Shown here piece by piece: positions 1 to 11,977 of a DNA stretch of 64,000 bases; within the stretch, counting starts at the first letter, position 1; each line of letters begins with the position of its first letter. Below the pieces are notes generated by a model. That model was not told where the DNA came from, did no database searches, and saw only the letters and a program-made list of their open reading frames with translations. Source of the DNA: Arbacia lixula (taxonomy: Eukaryota; Echinodermata; Echinoidea; Arbacioida; Arbaciidae); assembly GCA_963669155.1 (NCBI GenBank), contig OZ022597.1, positions 1,207,884 through 1,271,883 on the forward strand, given 5' to 3'. Both the position numbers and the translations under genes were made by a program.

Positions 1-1847
1 TATAATTCATAAATAGAAGTATACTCTCATGACATCATCGTCATATTCATCATTACGATTTTTCCATTGAGGAATCGCCACGTTTTTGTCCGTTTAGAAT
101 TGACCGTACGCCAATTGAATTAATGTACACCACATCACACTATAAATACTAATTACATGATACACTGTTATTACATAATAAGATTGGGAAAAACTACATA
201 GGGGTTACATGTAGAAATGTCAACGCACACCCGTTCTCGTTAAGCCATTACGTAATGATGGAATGCATGAACAAACATTCAAATCTTGCATAGGAAGTAT
301 CATTAGTAGAAAATCATACCAAACATAAATGATCATATTAGTACGCGCAGAATGCCCACACTTTGAAATTGAATGAAGTACACGGATTAAGTCTATTAAT
401 AGGTAGAAGATCTTTTCTAGCTTTAAAGGTTGGTAACAGACAGCGAAATGTCATGTTACATCGGGAATGGCTGTCACGTTATGGACGAAAATGGCTGCAC
501 CAGTTATCCACGTGTGAACTTGTGTTGTACTACAGGCATTGTTGGTAAATAAAGGGTATTCTTTTCGGTTCTTCTTCTTCTTCAAATTCAGAACTTTAAT
601 TTTGAGTTTTTCCCGAAGAAAGAAAATGGAACATATCTGCCTCACTCATCCAAATAACTATATTACATAATGGTTAAGCACGCACGCCTAGTCACGCTAC
701 ATATTCACCCAATTCTGTCATTATTAGCCGTTCTGTTAACCAACTCGATGTAGAGTATGGCATTCATGTGACAAAGTCTTATTATGCATATCCTTTAGGT
801 CTAAGTACAAACTTTAATACATTCGTTCACCGAATCCTGGACGTACCGGGTGATTAGTAGCGGCTTTAGTCATGCGCCGATTTAAAATGTTCAAACAATT
901 GAAGACTTTCACAATTGAGTTACTTAGCAGATCAAATACATGTATACTGTTTGGCATAACCGTCATTATTATGAGGAAGGCTTTGTTCATCGTTTAAGTA
1001 TAGCTTGAAGATATTATTTTTGTTTTTGAAAAGAAAGGAAATTCAGCAGCACACAGATGGTTAAGTAACTGACATGTTAAGAAATGTAGGCCTACAAATA
1101 ATTTGAAATTAGAAAGTTGAGGCATCTAACTTTAGTTTAGATACCGCGGAAAGAGCTTTTTTGAATGAATAGCTAATAAATTATACATTAATCAGCATTC
1201 GTGTATTCCTTGCTGTGGAAAGCTATAAGAAAGCTAAATAAGAAAGAAGCTGGTATTATATGTTTATTTCTTTGTAGCCATGGTCACGTTACACTATCAT
1301 GTCGCTAAATCCATGGTTAAAATCAATGGGGCGGTTGTTGATGAAGAGTGCCAGATTGCCATGAGAATCATCGTGTTAGAATGTAAAGGGAGTACCAATA
1401 TGGATGACAGGGTCCAAGGGATGAGTGCTTCCCCAGGGTCACCCGTATGTTAAACCTGTGTTGAGTGTACCAACATGGCTACTAGTCGGTGTTGGTGTGA
1501 CACATTATGCCAAGTAACGACTGGTATCCACCTGATGTGCGTTAGTTTTAGACATGGTATTAATGTCAACGCAGACCCTTGTTCGAATAGCAAATATATA
1601 TACTACATGTGATTATCCCAACTTCTGAAGCTGCAACGCTAGTAGCAAGGGAACACCATCTCGTTGCTAGGTAACCAAGAAACAATCACCGATTCATTGC
1701 AATACATTGTGCTGATTGCCCATTCAAGCTCTGGCGTATTACCCAATAGAATGGTTAGATCATGGAGAAGAAAAAAGAAAGAGAGATGGCAGAGTTGAAA
1801 GAAAGAGAGAGAAGGAGAGACACATAGTTAAAATTATTAAATGATTG
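1..1847. other. AT-rich non-coding flank
   Basis: No credible coding exon, RNA gene or transposon structure is visible here. Short open frames lack codon-like composition. A purine-rich (GAAA/GAGA) patch lies at about 1764-1823. If the terminal exon at 1848-2131 is real, this would include its 3' UTR: a minus-strand AATAAA lies at about 1262-1267. Confidence 0.5.
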
Positions 1848-2131
1848 TTATCTCCTCCCATTGAAGTCAATTTCGGATTTGGAGCGCTTGCGCTCCCGGA
1901 AGTTATCCTTCATATTCGACTTGTCGACTTCCTCCAAGGTCTCCAGCGAAGTCAGGACAAGAGCACTGGCCCTCCGTTGGTGGCTCAGCTGTAGTCTCCG
2001 CGCAGCCGCTGCGTTGTCGCGTGCGTGGGACGATGGCGAGGACGGTGTAGACCCACCCGCCGTGTGCGGGAGAAAGTCCAAGCTGGACGGCTGGATTTGA
2101 AGACTAAGCCGTTGCAGCGAGCGCTGGCGGT
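1848..2131 (-). CDS. Candidate 3'-terminal coding exon, Ser/Arg-rich tail (possibly PRR5L C-terminus)
   Basis: The minus strand is open for about 94 codons and ends in TAA at 1848. Base composition is clearly richer in GC and CpG than the flanks, and the codon pattern looks coding. The peptide is Ser-, Arg- and Ala-rich with a LETLEEVDKS segment and basophilic kinase-type motifs (RRAS, RKRSKSE) near its end. Two possible acceptors, AG before 2131 (needs an upstream phase-1 exon) or AG before 2123 (phase 0), fit two possible donors in the 7525-7931 exon. PRR5 family members carry long, poorly conserved, Ser-rich tails, so this could be that tail. I see no family-specific motif, and the opposite strand is also open for 79 codons. 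It may belong to another gene or be fortuitous. Confidence 0.4.
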
Positions 2132-3689
2132 CTATATGCGTGTTTTAGGGGTGGATCGGTGTTTTGATTTTTGTTCCAAAGTGTTGTTATGAGGATGGGA
2201 GGAGGGGGGCGAGGGAGTAGGGTGGTCAAGATGGATTAGAAGGTTAGTATCAAGGTGTTAGGGAGTTGAAGTACGAAGGGGTTTCATTTGGGGGAATGTT
2301 AGTATGGTAGGGTATAGTTAGGTGGGGTGCATGTTGTATGGGTGCAAAGTGAAGTGAGCGGACATGATTATACGATGCAAAGTTTCGTGCAGTTTCCATG
2401 GATATGTTTTGATGAGCAATTTGCAGATAAAGTACAGCAATGATGAAATACACATATTGCGGTAGCTTGAATAAGAATATGAAGTTTTAACAGGCCACGA
2501 GGCGCACAAACAGACACACACATCAGTTGGAACGTGATGACAAGTAACACACAACAAAAACAACATCAAGAGTAACGTTGGAAACAAGAATGTGCAAACA
2601 TGAAGCCATTGCACGTCAATTTTCAGCAACAAAATGCAAACAACGCGAAATGAATTTGAGGAATAGAGAAATAAGAAGACACGACACACGTTACAATTTA
2701 GTCAGCCCGTAGCATCAACACAGCGAATCACACAACAAACAGTGCGCGTAACCATATGAGCACATCACATCATCATAGTTCAAATCGTTAATTTAAAGTT
2801 CAGTTCAGTTAGGACAACCAAATGTAAAACACAATCACTCCTTAAAAGAGTCCATGATTTGTTCAGAAATTGCGTATGTGGTATTTCACGTCATATTAAA
2901 TTTACACGAATGAGGCACATTTTCGGTATATAAACATGAATATCATGTTTGTTGTGTTTTTTGACGAACATAGAACAAGAGAGATTGAAGGACCCGACAT
3001 ATATACAACACACACCCAAAGCGGCGATAGCACAATAAACGCAATACGAGAAGCAAAATGAATATGAGATACATTATTTATTTTTTCAGTATAGTTTTAC
3101 AAGACAAGATGCATGTGCGGAAGCATATGGTGCGATACAGCGTAACACATGTACGTATTTGAGCAGAGAAAGCGGACATTATGCGAAAGTGAAAACAAAA
3201 TGTGGGAAGAAATATGATCATGATTGAAATAATTCATTCGGGAAGGGTGAATAAAAGGAAGAAATAACAATATTAATTCAGTGAGTTTAAGTTAACATTT
3301 GTCAGGCATCACAATGATCTTTGGTATAAATCTTGAAATCGGCATGCAGGTAGAATGGTGATTGATTGTGGAAAGGTCAAGGGGGACGAAACGAAAAAAA
3401 AAAGCAAGTAAAAGCAACATTAGAAACTACAAAGAAAAACCGAAAAAAAATACACATTATACAATAGCAACGGAAAGAAAACCATAACGATAAAAATCCA
3501 TGAATAGAATGGTGTCATGTCTTGACATCTGGTTACTGTCACAATAAATGAAAACATAACACTGGTGGTGGAACGTGCACATGTGAGCGAATGGTCGTGA
3601 ACCAGTCTCGGAAACGTGCATGCACGCGTGGGGAAAAGGGTCGCGCGTGTCGTCAAGGCTTTTGATATGGACAGTTGTAAAAAGAGAAT
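2132..3689. other. Non-coding stretch, no recognised element
   Basis: AT-rich sequence. The longest frame is a 123-residue minus-strand frame at 2318-2689 that lacks flanking splice sites, family motifs or codon-like composition. If the flanking exons both belong to PRR5L, this is part of the last intron. Confidence 0.45.
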
Positions 3690-4360
3690 ACAATATATTT
3701 CGTCTTGATACATTTGATTTCTAGATTTTGCCGTCTTTCTTTGATGTAAATACATACTAATAGTCTATTTGTATTACTTGAAAGCTTTGATTTCGATAAA
3801 AACGTGAATACAAACCCCCTTCTCGCCAGGATGGAGTTAGCGATACAAACGCGCATGAGCTTGATATTTCGTCTTGATACATTTCATTTCTAGTTTCTGC
3901 TATATTTCTTTGATGGAAATACATACTAGTTTGTATTAATAGAGCGGTTTGATTTCAATAAAAACGTGAATACAAACCCCCCTTCTCGTCAGGATTGAGT
4001 TAGAGATACAAAAGCGCATGAGCTTGATATTTCGTCTTGATACATTTCATTTCTAGTTTCTGCTATATTTCTTTGATGGAAATACATACTAGTTTGTATT
4101 AATAGAGCGGTTTGATTTCAATAAAAACGTGAATACAAACCCCCATTCTCGTCAGGATTGAGTTAGAGATACAAACGCGCATGAGCTTGATATTTCGTCT
4201 TGATACATTTCATTTTTAGTTTCTGCCACCTTTCTTTGATGGAAATACATACTAATAGTCTATTTGTATTAATAGAGCGGTTTGATTTCGATAAAAAAAA
4301 ACGTGAATACAAACTCCTCTTTAGCCAGGGTTGAGTTAGCGACACAAACGCGGCATGAGC
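3690..4360. repeat. Tandem repeat array, about 4 units of 163-174 bp
   Basis: A unit with landmarks TTTCGTCTTGATACATTT, TTTGATGGAAATACATACTA, ATAAAAACGTGAATACAAAC and GCGCATGAGCTTG repeats about four times. The ATGAGCTTG landmark occurs at 3855, 4018, 4181 and 4355, giving periods of 163, 163 and 174 bp. The two middle units are nearly identical. The outer ones are more diverged and carry small indels, such as a longer A-run in the last. No coding potential; it is a minisatellite- or satellite-like array. Confidence 0.9.
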
Positions 4361-4479
4361 TTGTCCGTTTGAGAGCTCCTCTTTTCTTCTCTCCTTACAA
4401 TATGCACAACATTCCTTGATCTGCGCATCGGCGAGAAGATTGCAGAAAAATTAAACTGCAATGACAGATCAATCTGAGT

Positions 4480-4860
4480 GAAAAGTTTTGGGGGCATTAT
4501 TTTCAGCCGTTACTATTCGCCTTCGCAGACTCGGTCATTTCATTATCGAGTTCAGGCATCGATTCGGAAGGGGGATCGGGGGTATCGTCCGAAAAGCGCA
4601 TGCGTATAAATTTCCGTCTGACATTGTTGATGCGGAAACTGAATCGCGACCTGCGCAGAAACGCGAGACTAGGCGACGCGAACGTGCGCGGGACATACCC
4701 CGGGGCTGTAATTTGAATAATAATTTTGACGACAGCCAATCCGCGATGAATAACAAATGATGAAACGAACAAAGGACCAATGGAAAAAAAAAAAAAAACA
4801 TGCAATTCAGTGTGCAATGACGTCACGTGACAAATGACAACATGAGAGGTGAAGTATTTA
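4480..4860. promoter_or_regulatory. CpG-rich promoter-like segment with NRF1-, CRE- and E-box-like motifs
   Basis: A locally GC- and CpG-rich island in AT-rich surroundings. It holds an NRF1-like GCGCATGCG near 4597-4606, a second GCGCAG motif near 4653, a full CRE palindrome TGACGTCA at 4818-4825, and an overlapping E-box CACGTG at 4824-4829 inside the palindrome GTCACGTGAC. This clustering is typical of animal promoters. Both strands have open frames of about 90-107 codons through it, none recognisable. Direction of any transcription is unknown. It lies between the last certain PRR5L exon and the candidate terminal exon, so it could be an internal or neighbouring promoter. Confidence 0.4.
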
Positions 4861-7524
4861 AGGGAGTTTACGGACGGTTCGTTTTGGGAAAAGAATGAAA
4901 CGAAAAGACAAAAAGAGTTGGGAAACGTGTTAAGAATTGGGGGGTTTAATCATTAGCAAATTATATGCACTGAGAGAGCAGTGTACAAAAATTAACCTTT
5001 TAACATACAAATGGAATCATCTGCTATTTTGAAGCAGCTATGGGTTGTTCGAAGCACTAAACATAGAAGGTATTTAAGTGACTCTTTAGTACGTAGTCGT
5101 GGCAGTGGTAAATTCGTTTTGGATCAATGGATCTACGTCTAAGGAAACGAAGGCGGGTGTCTACTTATGATAACAGCGGAGACGATGGGGGGCTTGAATG
5201 GACCACACAAACTCATGAGACGATTGTTCATGTACGGAAAACCATTGGTTCTATAATGCATATATATATTGATTTTCTCGCGGCCAACATATCTGACGAC
5301 CACCACATGCTAATCCGCAAGAAAGGCAATATTTTCTTATCAATGTTACCTAGCTGATTATCACGTATCGGTTTTTAGAATGTTGGGGCAGTCGTCAGCT
5401 GCCGGTCGCTATGTACACCATGCGGTGACCATCACAAAAGGTGACCAAAATTATCAACCATGTGGTGGCCGTGAGAAGTGTGTTCAAAATATACACACTA
5501 ATGTACCAATGGCCCTCTGTAGTTCATAAACGGCCATTGCAGGATAGTATTATGGTGAAACCTTACTACATGAAACTAAAGCACCAAGTATAATCAAACT
5601 TTAACATGGTCTTAAGCATAAACATTATCCTTATCGATTCACAAGGTACAAGATAATCGTCATCAAGCTGCTTTTGTCACATGCGCCATGTCCATGGTGA
5701 TGAAACCAAGTCAAACGCATCATAAATGTCGATGCAAATAATTGTAGAGCATCACATTTTCAAGAAACTAACATGCTTAATTACCAAACTCATCAGGTCA
5801 TGGGGCAATCAGTAACAATTGTAAATTACACATTTTTTAGTTTTCATCGGAAACAAGCATGGTGCTAATTTGGCTCGCATTGCTCTCGTCTATTGTATAA
5901 AGTGTATTCCATATAACCAATAATATTTCGAACAGATATCCATCATTTAATGCTTCGCTATACACGCAATTTGTGGCAGTAGCTTGCAATCGAATCGAAG
6001 CAGTACCTCTCCTATTGTCAGACAGACTGTCGTTGCACGTGAATAACGAATTTAACTGTGTGGATCACAATGGTCCGCGGAAAACAAGCTCCTACAGCTA
6101 GTTGATTTATATCAGAAGAAGCTATATCTTGGAAGCTAAGTTTTGGGGCGTTGAAGCAGTCTTATCATCTTCCACCTTGTGAATCCATTGGTATGTGACG
6201 TTTATAGCACGGCAGATCCTAAACATAGTACTTGCTACAAAATGTTAACGCACATAATGAAATAAAGGTTAAATCAATCCGAACTGAATCGTTAATAAAT
6301 GCATCTTTATCTTCGAAATCTAATTTCACATCCCTTCTTTTGTTCAAATAAGAACTGATATACAAACAAAATATATAAATAAATCTTTAACTTTAAGAAC
6401 TATCTATGTGGCCTTACCACTTCCATAAATGTATGTACAATGTATATATAACTATATGTTTCTAACAATTTACCTTAGCTGTATTTACATTATTTACGAG
6501 TAAATACAACATATTTGGGCCTGTAACGGTTAAACGCCCCGGGAAATCATATTTTTAATTGTGACGAAAGCACCGTAACAAAGTTTAATACATTTTTAAC
6601 ATAAATTTAAAAAGGCAACATTGTTATTTCCAAATCATTGATGTGTCTCAAAGAGTGAATGTGGTGTATGTGCATATTATTTAGACAAATGTAATATCCA
6701 TTTTTTATTGTTTTCAAGTGAAAAAACTTAGGACAATAATTTCACAGCCGAATTTTAACGTAATGCAGATGACCAATATAACTGCATCCTCCATAATCCC
6801 CCCTTACATCGCAAATTAAAACCTGAATGCAAGATTTCGCGCTTTCCTCCCTATGTCTGGCAAAGTTTGAAACTGCTGCCCAGAGGGCGCCCTTCACTAA
6901 AACAACACATTGGCCAAGATGCATCGTCGGAGATAAGCCCTTGTTTTTAAAATCCTTTAAAACTATAAATCCAAAGCGGTATTCATATCGTACTCCTCTA
7001 AAATATAACAATTACTCTAACCATTTACTGACATAATTATCCCCAGAGTCTATTGAATTAGAATCTAAAAGACAATTAATCAAATCACTTGCAAAGGGGA
7101 TACAGTTTGTTTTTTGTTTTGTTTTTTTCATGAAAAGATCTTCAATTACCATTCGAATGGGTATTGCAACAAAAAGATCAACAAAACATTTTTTAAAGGC
7201 ACCAATTTTGCATAGTTTCCGAAAACTAAAATTACATAATATTATACTTATAAATACAAAAATTGAGGTCAAACCCGCTAGATTAAGCGTGTATGAATTG
7301 CACATCAGACTATTAACAATCAAGAAAGACTTAACTTTAATGCTTTCGGTTGGGAAAATGCTCGGACAAATATACTCTGTGTGAAATTATATTAAAGGGG
7401 TACAGTCTTTTTACATAAACTATAAATATATACACTGAACAGTTTGGGCATCTCTGGGAATTTAGTTAGTCATTCATTCTGAGTTTAAACAAATAATATA
7501 GGTTAGATTGGAAGTGACTATTCG
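4861..7524. other. Non-coding stretch downstream of the last certain PRR5L exon
   Basis: AT-rich sequence with no exon showing paired splice sites. Scattered 60-100-codon frames (for example 6742-7011 and 7012-7323, both minus) are AT-rich and have no recognisable domain. This would be 3' UTR and intergenic DNA if PRR5L stops at 7525, or intron if the gene continues to 1848. Confidence 0.4.
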
Positions 7525-7931
7525 TCATAACCAGTCAACTTGTAATTGGAGAGACAACCCTTGAATCCCTAGTCCGTTGTTTCTCATAAGACCAAGACTG
7601 TCTTTCGCCCTAAGCTTTCGCGGAAGATACTGACCGTATTTGCGTCCCTGAGCACTACTTCCGCTACCAGCACCTGACGGCGTACCCGGACCGCCATCCT
7701 TGGCGTTCGGGTCCCGGGCGGGCACGGCCGGGTCGTCCTCGCCCATCCGGAGGTAGAGCCCCTTGGAGCCGAGGAAGGGACATACCACCTTGGCAAGGAG
7801 AGACTCCAGCTGCACGTATTCCTCAGACGGGGTGGTGGCATAGTTTCCGCCGTCATGGACGGAGTGGAGGTTGAGCAGCATCTGGGTGATTTCTGGAGGC
7901 ACCTCGCCCTCGCTGCACGCTGATAATGCTT
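7525..7931 (-). CDS. PRR5L: PRR5L exon: end of HbrB core and start of C-terminal tail
   Basis: A pyrimidine-rich acceptor ending TAATTGCAG lies just right of 7931. The exon completes a split Lys codon with the exon at 8916-8991, then encodes VPPEITQMLLNLHSVHDGG and EEYVQLESLLAKVVCPFLG. These match the vertebrate PRR5/PRR5L pattern of PP/PS-x-IVQMLL-x-LQ-x-VHE followed by YL-x-LE-x-LV-x-x-VVSP-(F/Y)LG. After that comes a low-complexity Gly/Ser/Pro stretch and a basic segment (YLPRKLRAKD) that may correspond to the basic segment in vertebrate proteins. The frame reaches TGA at 7525. It may instead leave through a weak donor (CAA before GTTGAC, at 7540) or TACG before GTCAGT, so the true 3' end of the exon is uncertain. 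GC content is well above that of the introns. Confidence 0.88.
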
Positions 7932-8915
7932 CTGCAATTACAAATGAAGGAGCAAAATAATCCTGTCTCGGCATGGCATCAAGTGAACACGAGGACGTAT
8001 CCTTACCTTATCACGACTCAACAAACAATATTATATAGTATCACAATGATTTCTCGCTGTGAATGAAGACTGGTGACCACTACGCATATATATAATGGTG
8101 ATTGCCACTGTATCATCTTTATTATACTCGACATTTCAACCACATTAATATTATTTTATCTTATGTTTTAGATTCCTTCCAGTTGGATGCTTACCTAGAA
8201 AAAAATACGTGCACCAAAGAATTATCAAGGAGTACACAATTTGGTTGGGTAGATATATGCGTCAAGGTATAACTGTCATCATAATTGTATGCAATTATGT
8301 ATATCCTCATCCATAGACAATGGCGCCTGTATTGACGCATTGGAATGACGCATTTAGGGTTGGATGATACGATTACAACTTGTGCGCTAAGACCACTGAA
8401 CTAAAATAAAGTTCCATGGGTAAGACCCGTACGAGGCTTTTTGTTGTTGATGTCGCTGGTACAATGGCGCCCTAAGATTGTTTGCGCCAGGTCTTTCATA
8501 ATATTTGGCATGAGTACGTTCTTGGCTTTCTCTGTCGTTCATCTTGACATATGCTGGTTGAAGGCGAGTCTAATGCAGTATCTCAATCAATTGGAGCAGC
8601 TTGCCAGAATCTTACGTTGCGTGTCAGGATAAATTCCTCTTTTTGCCGACAGTGGCGTGTGGCAATGAGGGGCCTTGTGCCAGTGACATCTCTGAGCGAA
8701 GAGAGCAAAACCAGTCTCTGTCGTCCTCTTGACCTATACGTCCCAGAACCGCACCAGTAATGGTGACTTTCTTAAAAGCATTCGTACGAAAGTATACAGT
8801 GTTTTGTTGATATGCTGGTTGCCGTGGAATATATGACACGAAGAGTTTTCAAGTGAAGGAATACCTGCATATAACTAAATGTGTGAGGTTACATGGTAAT
8901 TTTGAGGCTACTTAC
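7932..8915 (-). other. Intron of PRR5L
   Basis: AT-rich intron bounded by GTAAG (8911-8915 on the minus strand) and TTGCAG (from 7932). Short frames on both strands near 8441-8839 have no family resemblance. No repeat structure noticed. Confidence 0.75.
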
Positions 8916-8991
8916 TTGACAATGGTAGCTGCAAGACCACGTGATCCCTGAACCCGAGTAATGACAGTTGATACATCGTCAGCCCTTTGGT
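8916..8991 (-). CDS. PRR5L: PRR5L exon: HbrB core, SLLGFRD segment
   Basis: A 76-bp exon with acceptor TTTCTGATAG and donor GTAAGT. Read in the frame fixed by the upstream exon (phase 0) it gives TKGLTMYQLSLLGFRDHVV and a few more residues, then leaves one base that joins the next exon as a Lys codon. The QLSLLGFRD segment aligns directly after the FYPVQ motif, as in vertebrate PRR5L (QISLLGFRD) and PRR5 (QLALLHFRN). The frame starting with Asp-Gln-Arg is also open but does not fit the family or the splice phases. Confidence 0.9.
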
Positions 8992-10668
8992 CTATCAGAA
9001 AGCAAAATACAAAGTGGTGGTGAGAGAGGATTTTTTGTAACCCTTTGTGTTCCGGAAAAATTGACGCTTCATAAGATTTTTGTGTATTCCTTGTGAATGC
9101 ATTCACATTTGACAAACAAAGAGTTAAGATAGTGAGATATGTAATATATGTTCACGTTAATTGGGGAATGTCACAGTCATATGAGTGTTTTGGAGGGTGA
9201 CGAAGACAAGAGAAGAACAAATTATTTCAAGACAGCTTAAAGTAGTTTGGGAAGGTTCATTTCACTTTGAGACAAAAACAGAGACATAAATATATCATGT
9301 AATGTATTCTGTTCTGAGTGATTTTCCACCATGCCCTGTGATACTATTGCTGGTATTATTATTATTACTATTCCAATTTACAAGTATTACTCATGACAAT
9401 CAGTGTTGATGTTTTATAACAGATCACATATACTTATATGGATACGTTTTGCTCTGACCATTATGGAATCAGTCTTTCTATGAAAGAAAACCCCAAATGA
9501 AAAAAATCTTTAGATGTTTGGACCCATCTTCACAAGTCCATTTTTGTTTCATTGAACAACTGTATGAAATATACATGATATTAAGCAAATAATCAACGTC
9601 GGTGAAGGTAATGGGACGAAATATCACTTCCGAGGCGATCTGGATGTAGCTATCTTTCCGAAGCTTTTAGCTGAGGAAAGATAGCGTATACATTCAGATC
9701 GCCGAGGAAGTGATAGTTCGTCTCATTGCCTGAAACCAAGAGTTGATTATTTGCTTGATATTCCACATCTGATACCAACAATCTATAAAATAAATGACAA
9801 TTTAACGTACAAAAGCATTCGTGTCGGTGCGGCTACATATTCACGCGACGCTCCGAAACCCGGAAACAAATTGACTTTGTGAACGTTATATAGACTCTAC
9901 AAATTCCAACGAACACTATGACATGGTGATGCAAATTGTTAAGATTTTGACGGAAAAGCAAGAAGTAATCGAAATTCTCTTACCTGTGCGGTATCGGTGA
10001 GAACATAGGTCCTCCGAGAATACTCTTTAATTGTAATAAATTACAGGCAAGTGAAATTCTAGGTCAATTTTGGTACGAGGTGGTAGAGAATTGCACACTT
10101 GCTTTGGTGAAGTACTGTGTGGGGGAAATGGAAGGCCTGCATTGCTTTGTACGTACGCGCGCGGCGCAGCGCGCTATAACCAAAAATTTTAATTTCCGCG
10201 CGCGCACCGCGGTGTCGTCTGCGCCGATAGTCCGAGCTACGCACTTTTATTTCGCGCGTACTCAAAATATTTATCACGCGTTTGGACTGTGAGGAGTGAA
10301 GAGATCAGCGAAACCAAAAAGTACTATCACCTAGAGTGTAACGAACTTTCCTTCTCAAAAAAGTACTATCACCTACAGTGTAACGAACTTTTCTGCTCAG
10401 GTGATCAGATGGGAAAAACTACGCTTCATCACGTGATCAACTCTTGACCAATCATATAGCAACATTCTTAGTATGTGGAATATAATGGGGTATACCATCG
10501 CAACGCCACAATATTATGATAGGACGATAACATCGGCATGTGTGTAATTTAAAAGAAAACACACACACAACAAAAGCACAAAACAATAACAGAATACACA
10601 CAAATGTGAATAATCATCCTGTGTTAACAGGACTTGAAATGACCAAAAGTAATTCAGTTTGTATTTAC
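8992..10668 (-). other. PRR5L intron holding a composite transposon
   Basis: Intron between two well-supported exons. Most of its central part (9579-10485) is the fold-back/terminal-inverted-repeat element listed separately. The rest is AT-rich with no further structure noticed. Confidence 0.75.
9579..10485. mobile_element. Composite non-autonomous element: 5' fold-back plus terminal-repeat body
   Basis: The left part (about 9579-9770) is a near-perfect hairpin. The arm GCAAATAATCAACG...CACTTCC...GCGATCTGGATG pairs with the reverse-complement arm ending TTGATTATTTGC, with a loop near 9660-9675. The body that follows begins near a TATTCCACAT end and finishes at ATGTGGAATATAA (10473-10485), the inverted match. 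Inside are a 41-42-bp direct repeat (AGTACTATCACCTA units at about 10320 and 10362) and a CG-rich stem (GCGCGCGG with CCGCGCGCGC, about 10158-10206). No transposase frame is present. Shorter relatives lie at 32661-33102 and 54848-55290, which shows it is a dispersed family. Confidence 0.75.
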
Positions 10669-10760
10669 CTGAACGGGGTAGAAGATGGCCCGTAATGTTG
10701 GTAAGATTTCTGTGAAGAAATAGGTCCACAGCTCCGCTAGACTTTTCAGCAGCTCCAGGC
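10669..10760 (-). CDS. PRR5L: PRR5L exon: HbrB signature LPTLRAIFYPVQ
   Basis: A 92-bp exon with acceptor ACTATTACAG and donor GTAAATAC. Two bases complete a Gly codon begun in the upstream exon. It then encodes LELLKSLAELWTYFFTEILP followed by TLRAIFYPVQ. This is the most diagnostic segment of the family: vertebrate PRR5 and PRR5L carry W-x-x-FF(T/S)-(E/D)-x-LP-(T/M)-LQAIFYPVQ at the same place. The exon ends in phase 0 after the Gln codon, exactly where the next exon continues. Confidence 0.95.
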
Positions 10761-11977
10761 CTGTAATAGTTACACATGAATCATCGCAGAGGACACACAG
10801 TTAGAAGTGATTGCATACGTTGTATATCATGTATATATTAAAGGTGATAATTCATAGGAAATAAAATCAAATAAATATAGTCTATTTCATAATTGAATGA
10901 GTTATTAAAGCAATTTATGCAGCTAACATGCCATGAAAGTGTGCAGTTTTGTGTTAAACGAAAGTCAAATTTCACTAAATTGACTCTCTTCCTGACCCAC
11001 GAAATCGCCTAAGGGAAAGTGGCGTTGTGTGTACGTCACAGCCGGGATATGCTTCACAATGACCATTGTGTATCACAACTGTTAATCCACTAGCAACTGC
11101 CATCACAGTTTCATTAACAATGCATGATGCTTCTGGCGGAAAAGAAGCTGCGGATTGGCATGTGTGATGCACAATAACGCCTCCCTTTTCTTACGTCAGA
11201 CCGAACGGCCGTTTCGGATGGCAGTAGGGCAAATTTGTCCCCGAGAATACGGTGATTGTTTTCACCCTAATTTCGCTTTTGGAAAGTGATACATTGTTTG
11301 AATGTCATCCGAGCTCATTGTATGGCTTATAAGCTTTCTGTAGATGAATATCTTCATATTTTTGGATTGTCTATGAATATCACCTTTAACTCTTTATGCG
11401 GTAGGCCGCACACCCCTCAAAGTCGCATTAATTTGAAGGGTGCATTTCAATCTTGTTTGAAGACAATGTGTTGCACGTCAAAGGTTATAAGTTTTTAATC
11501 GGTTGTTATTGTCTGAAAATATTATGAAAAACAAAACGTTAGAGAGAAACAAATGTAAACAATGATCATTTGTTTCAAGTTTTGAAATTACTAACTACTC
11601 TAACATTACTTGTATGGAAAACATGACACGTTGGGCATGATCTCATCATTCATTGTATTAGGTATAACTTGCTATATCTTGTCCTTTTGTAATAAAGTCC
11701 TAGAGGTCATGATATAACCCGTTCATTAAAACCCCAAAACATAATTCTTGTTGAGACAAATTGAGGCAAAGTTGAGTTTGTATAAAGGTGCTGTACCCAA
11801 TGAATAAGGGCCCGCTGACAATAAACAGGAAGTGACCGTTCTACAGACAGATACCCTTTATTTAAATGGTGGTCACTCCTGTTAATGCTTTCTATTGTAC
11901 TTTTAATGACTTTCTTGTACTTCCAACTCGCATGTAAGAACATACATTGAGACCAGTGTACATCTGCCAGGAAGCAC

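Noticed and set aside
1861..2100. 79-residue plus-strand frame opposite the candidate tail exon
   Set aside because: Starts from TTG and has Trp/Arg-rich composition typical of an antisense shadow; the minus-strand reading looks more like a protein.
3690..4360. CRISPR-like array
   Set aside because: The units are contiguous 163-bp repeats without spacers, in a eukaryotic genome.
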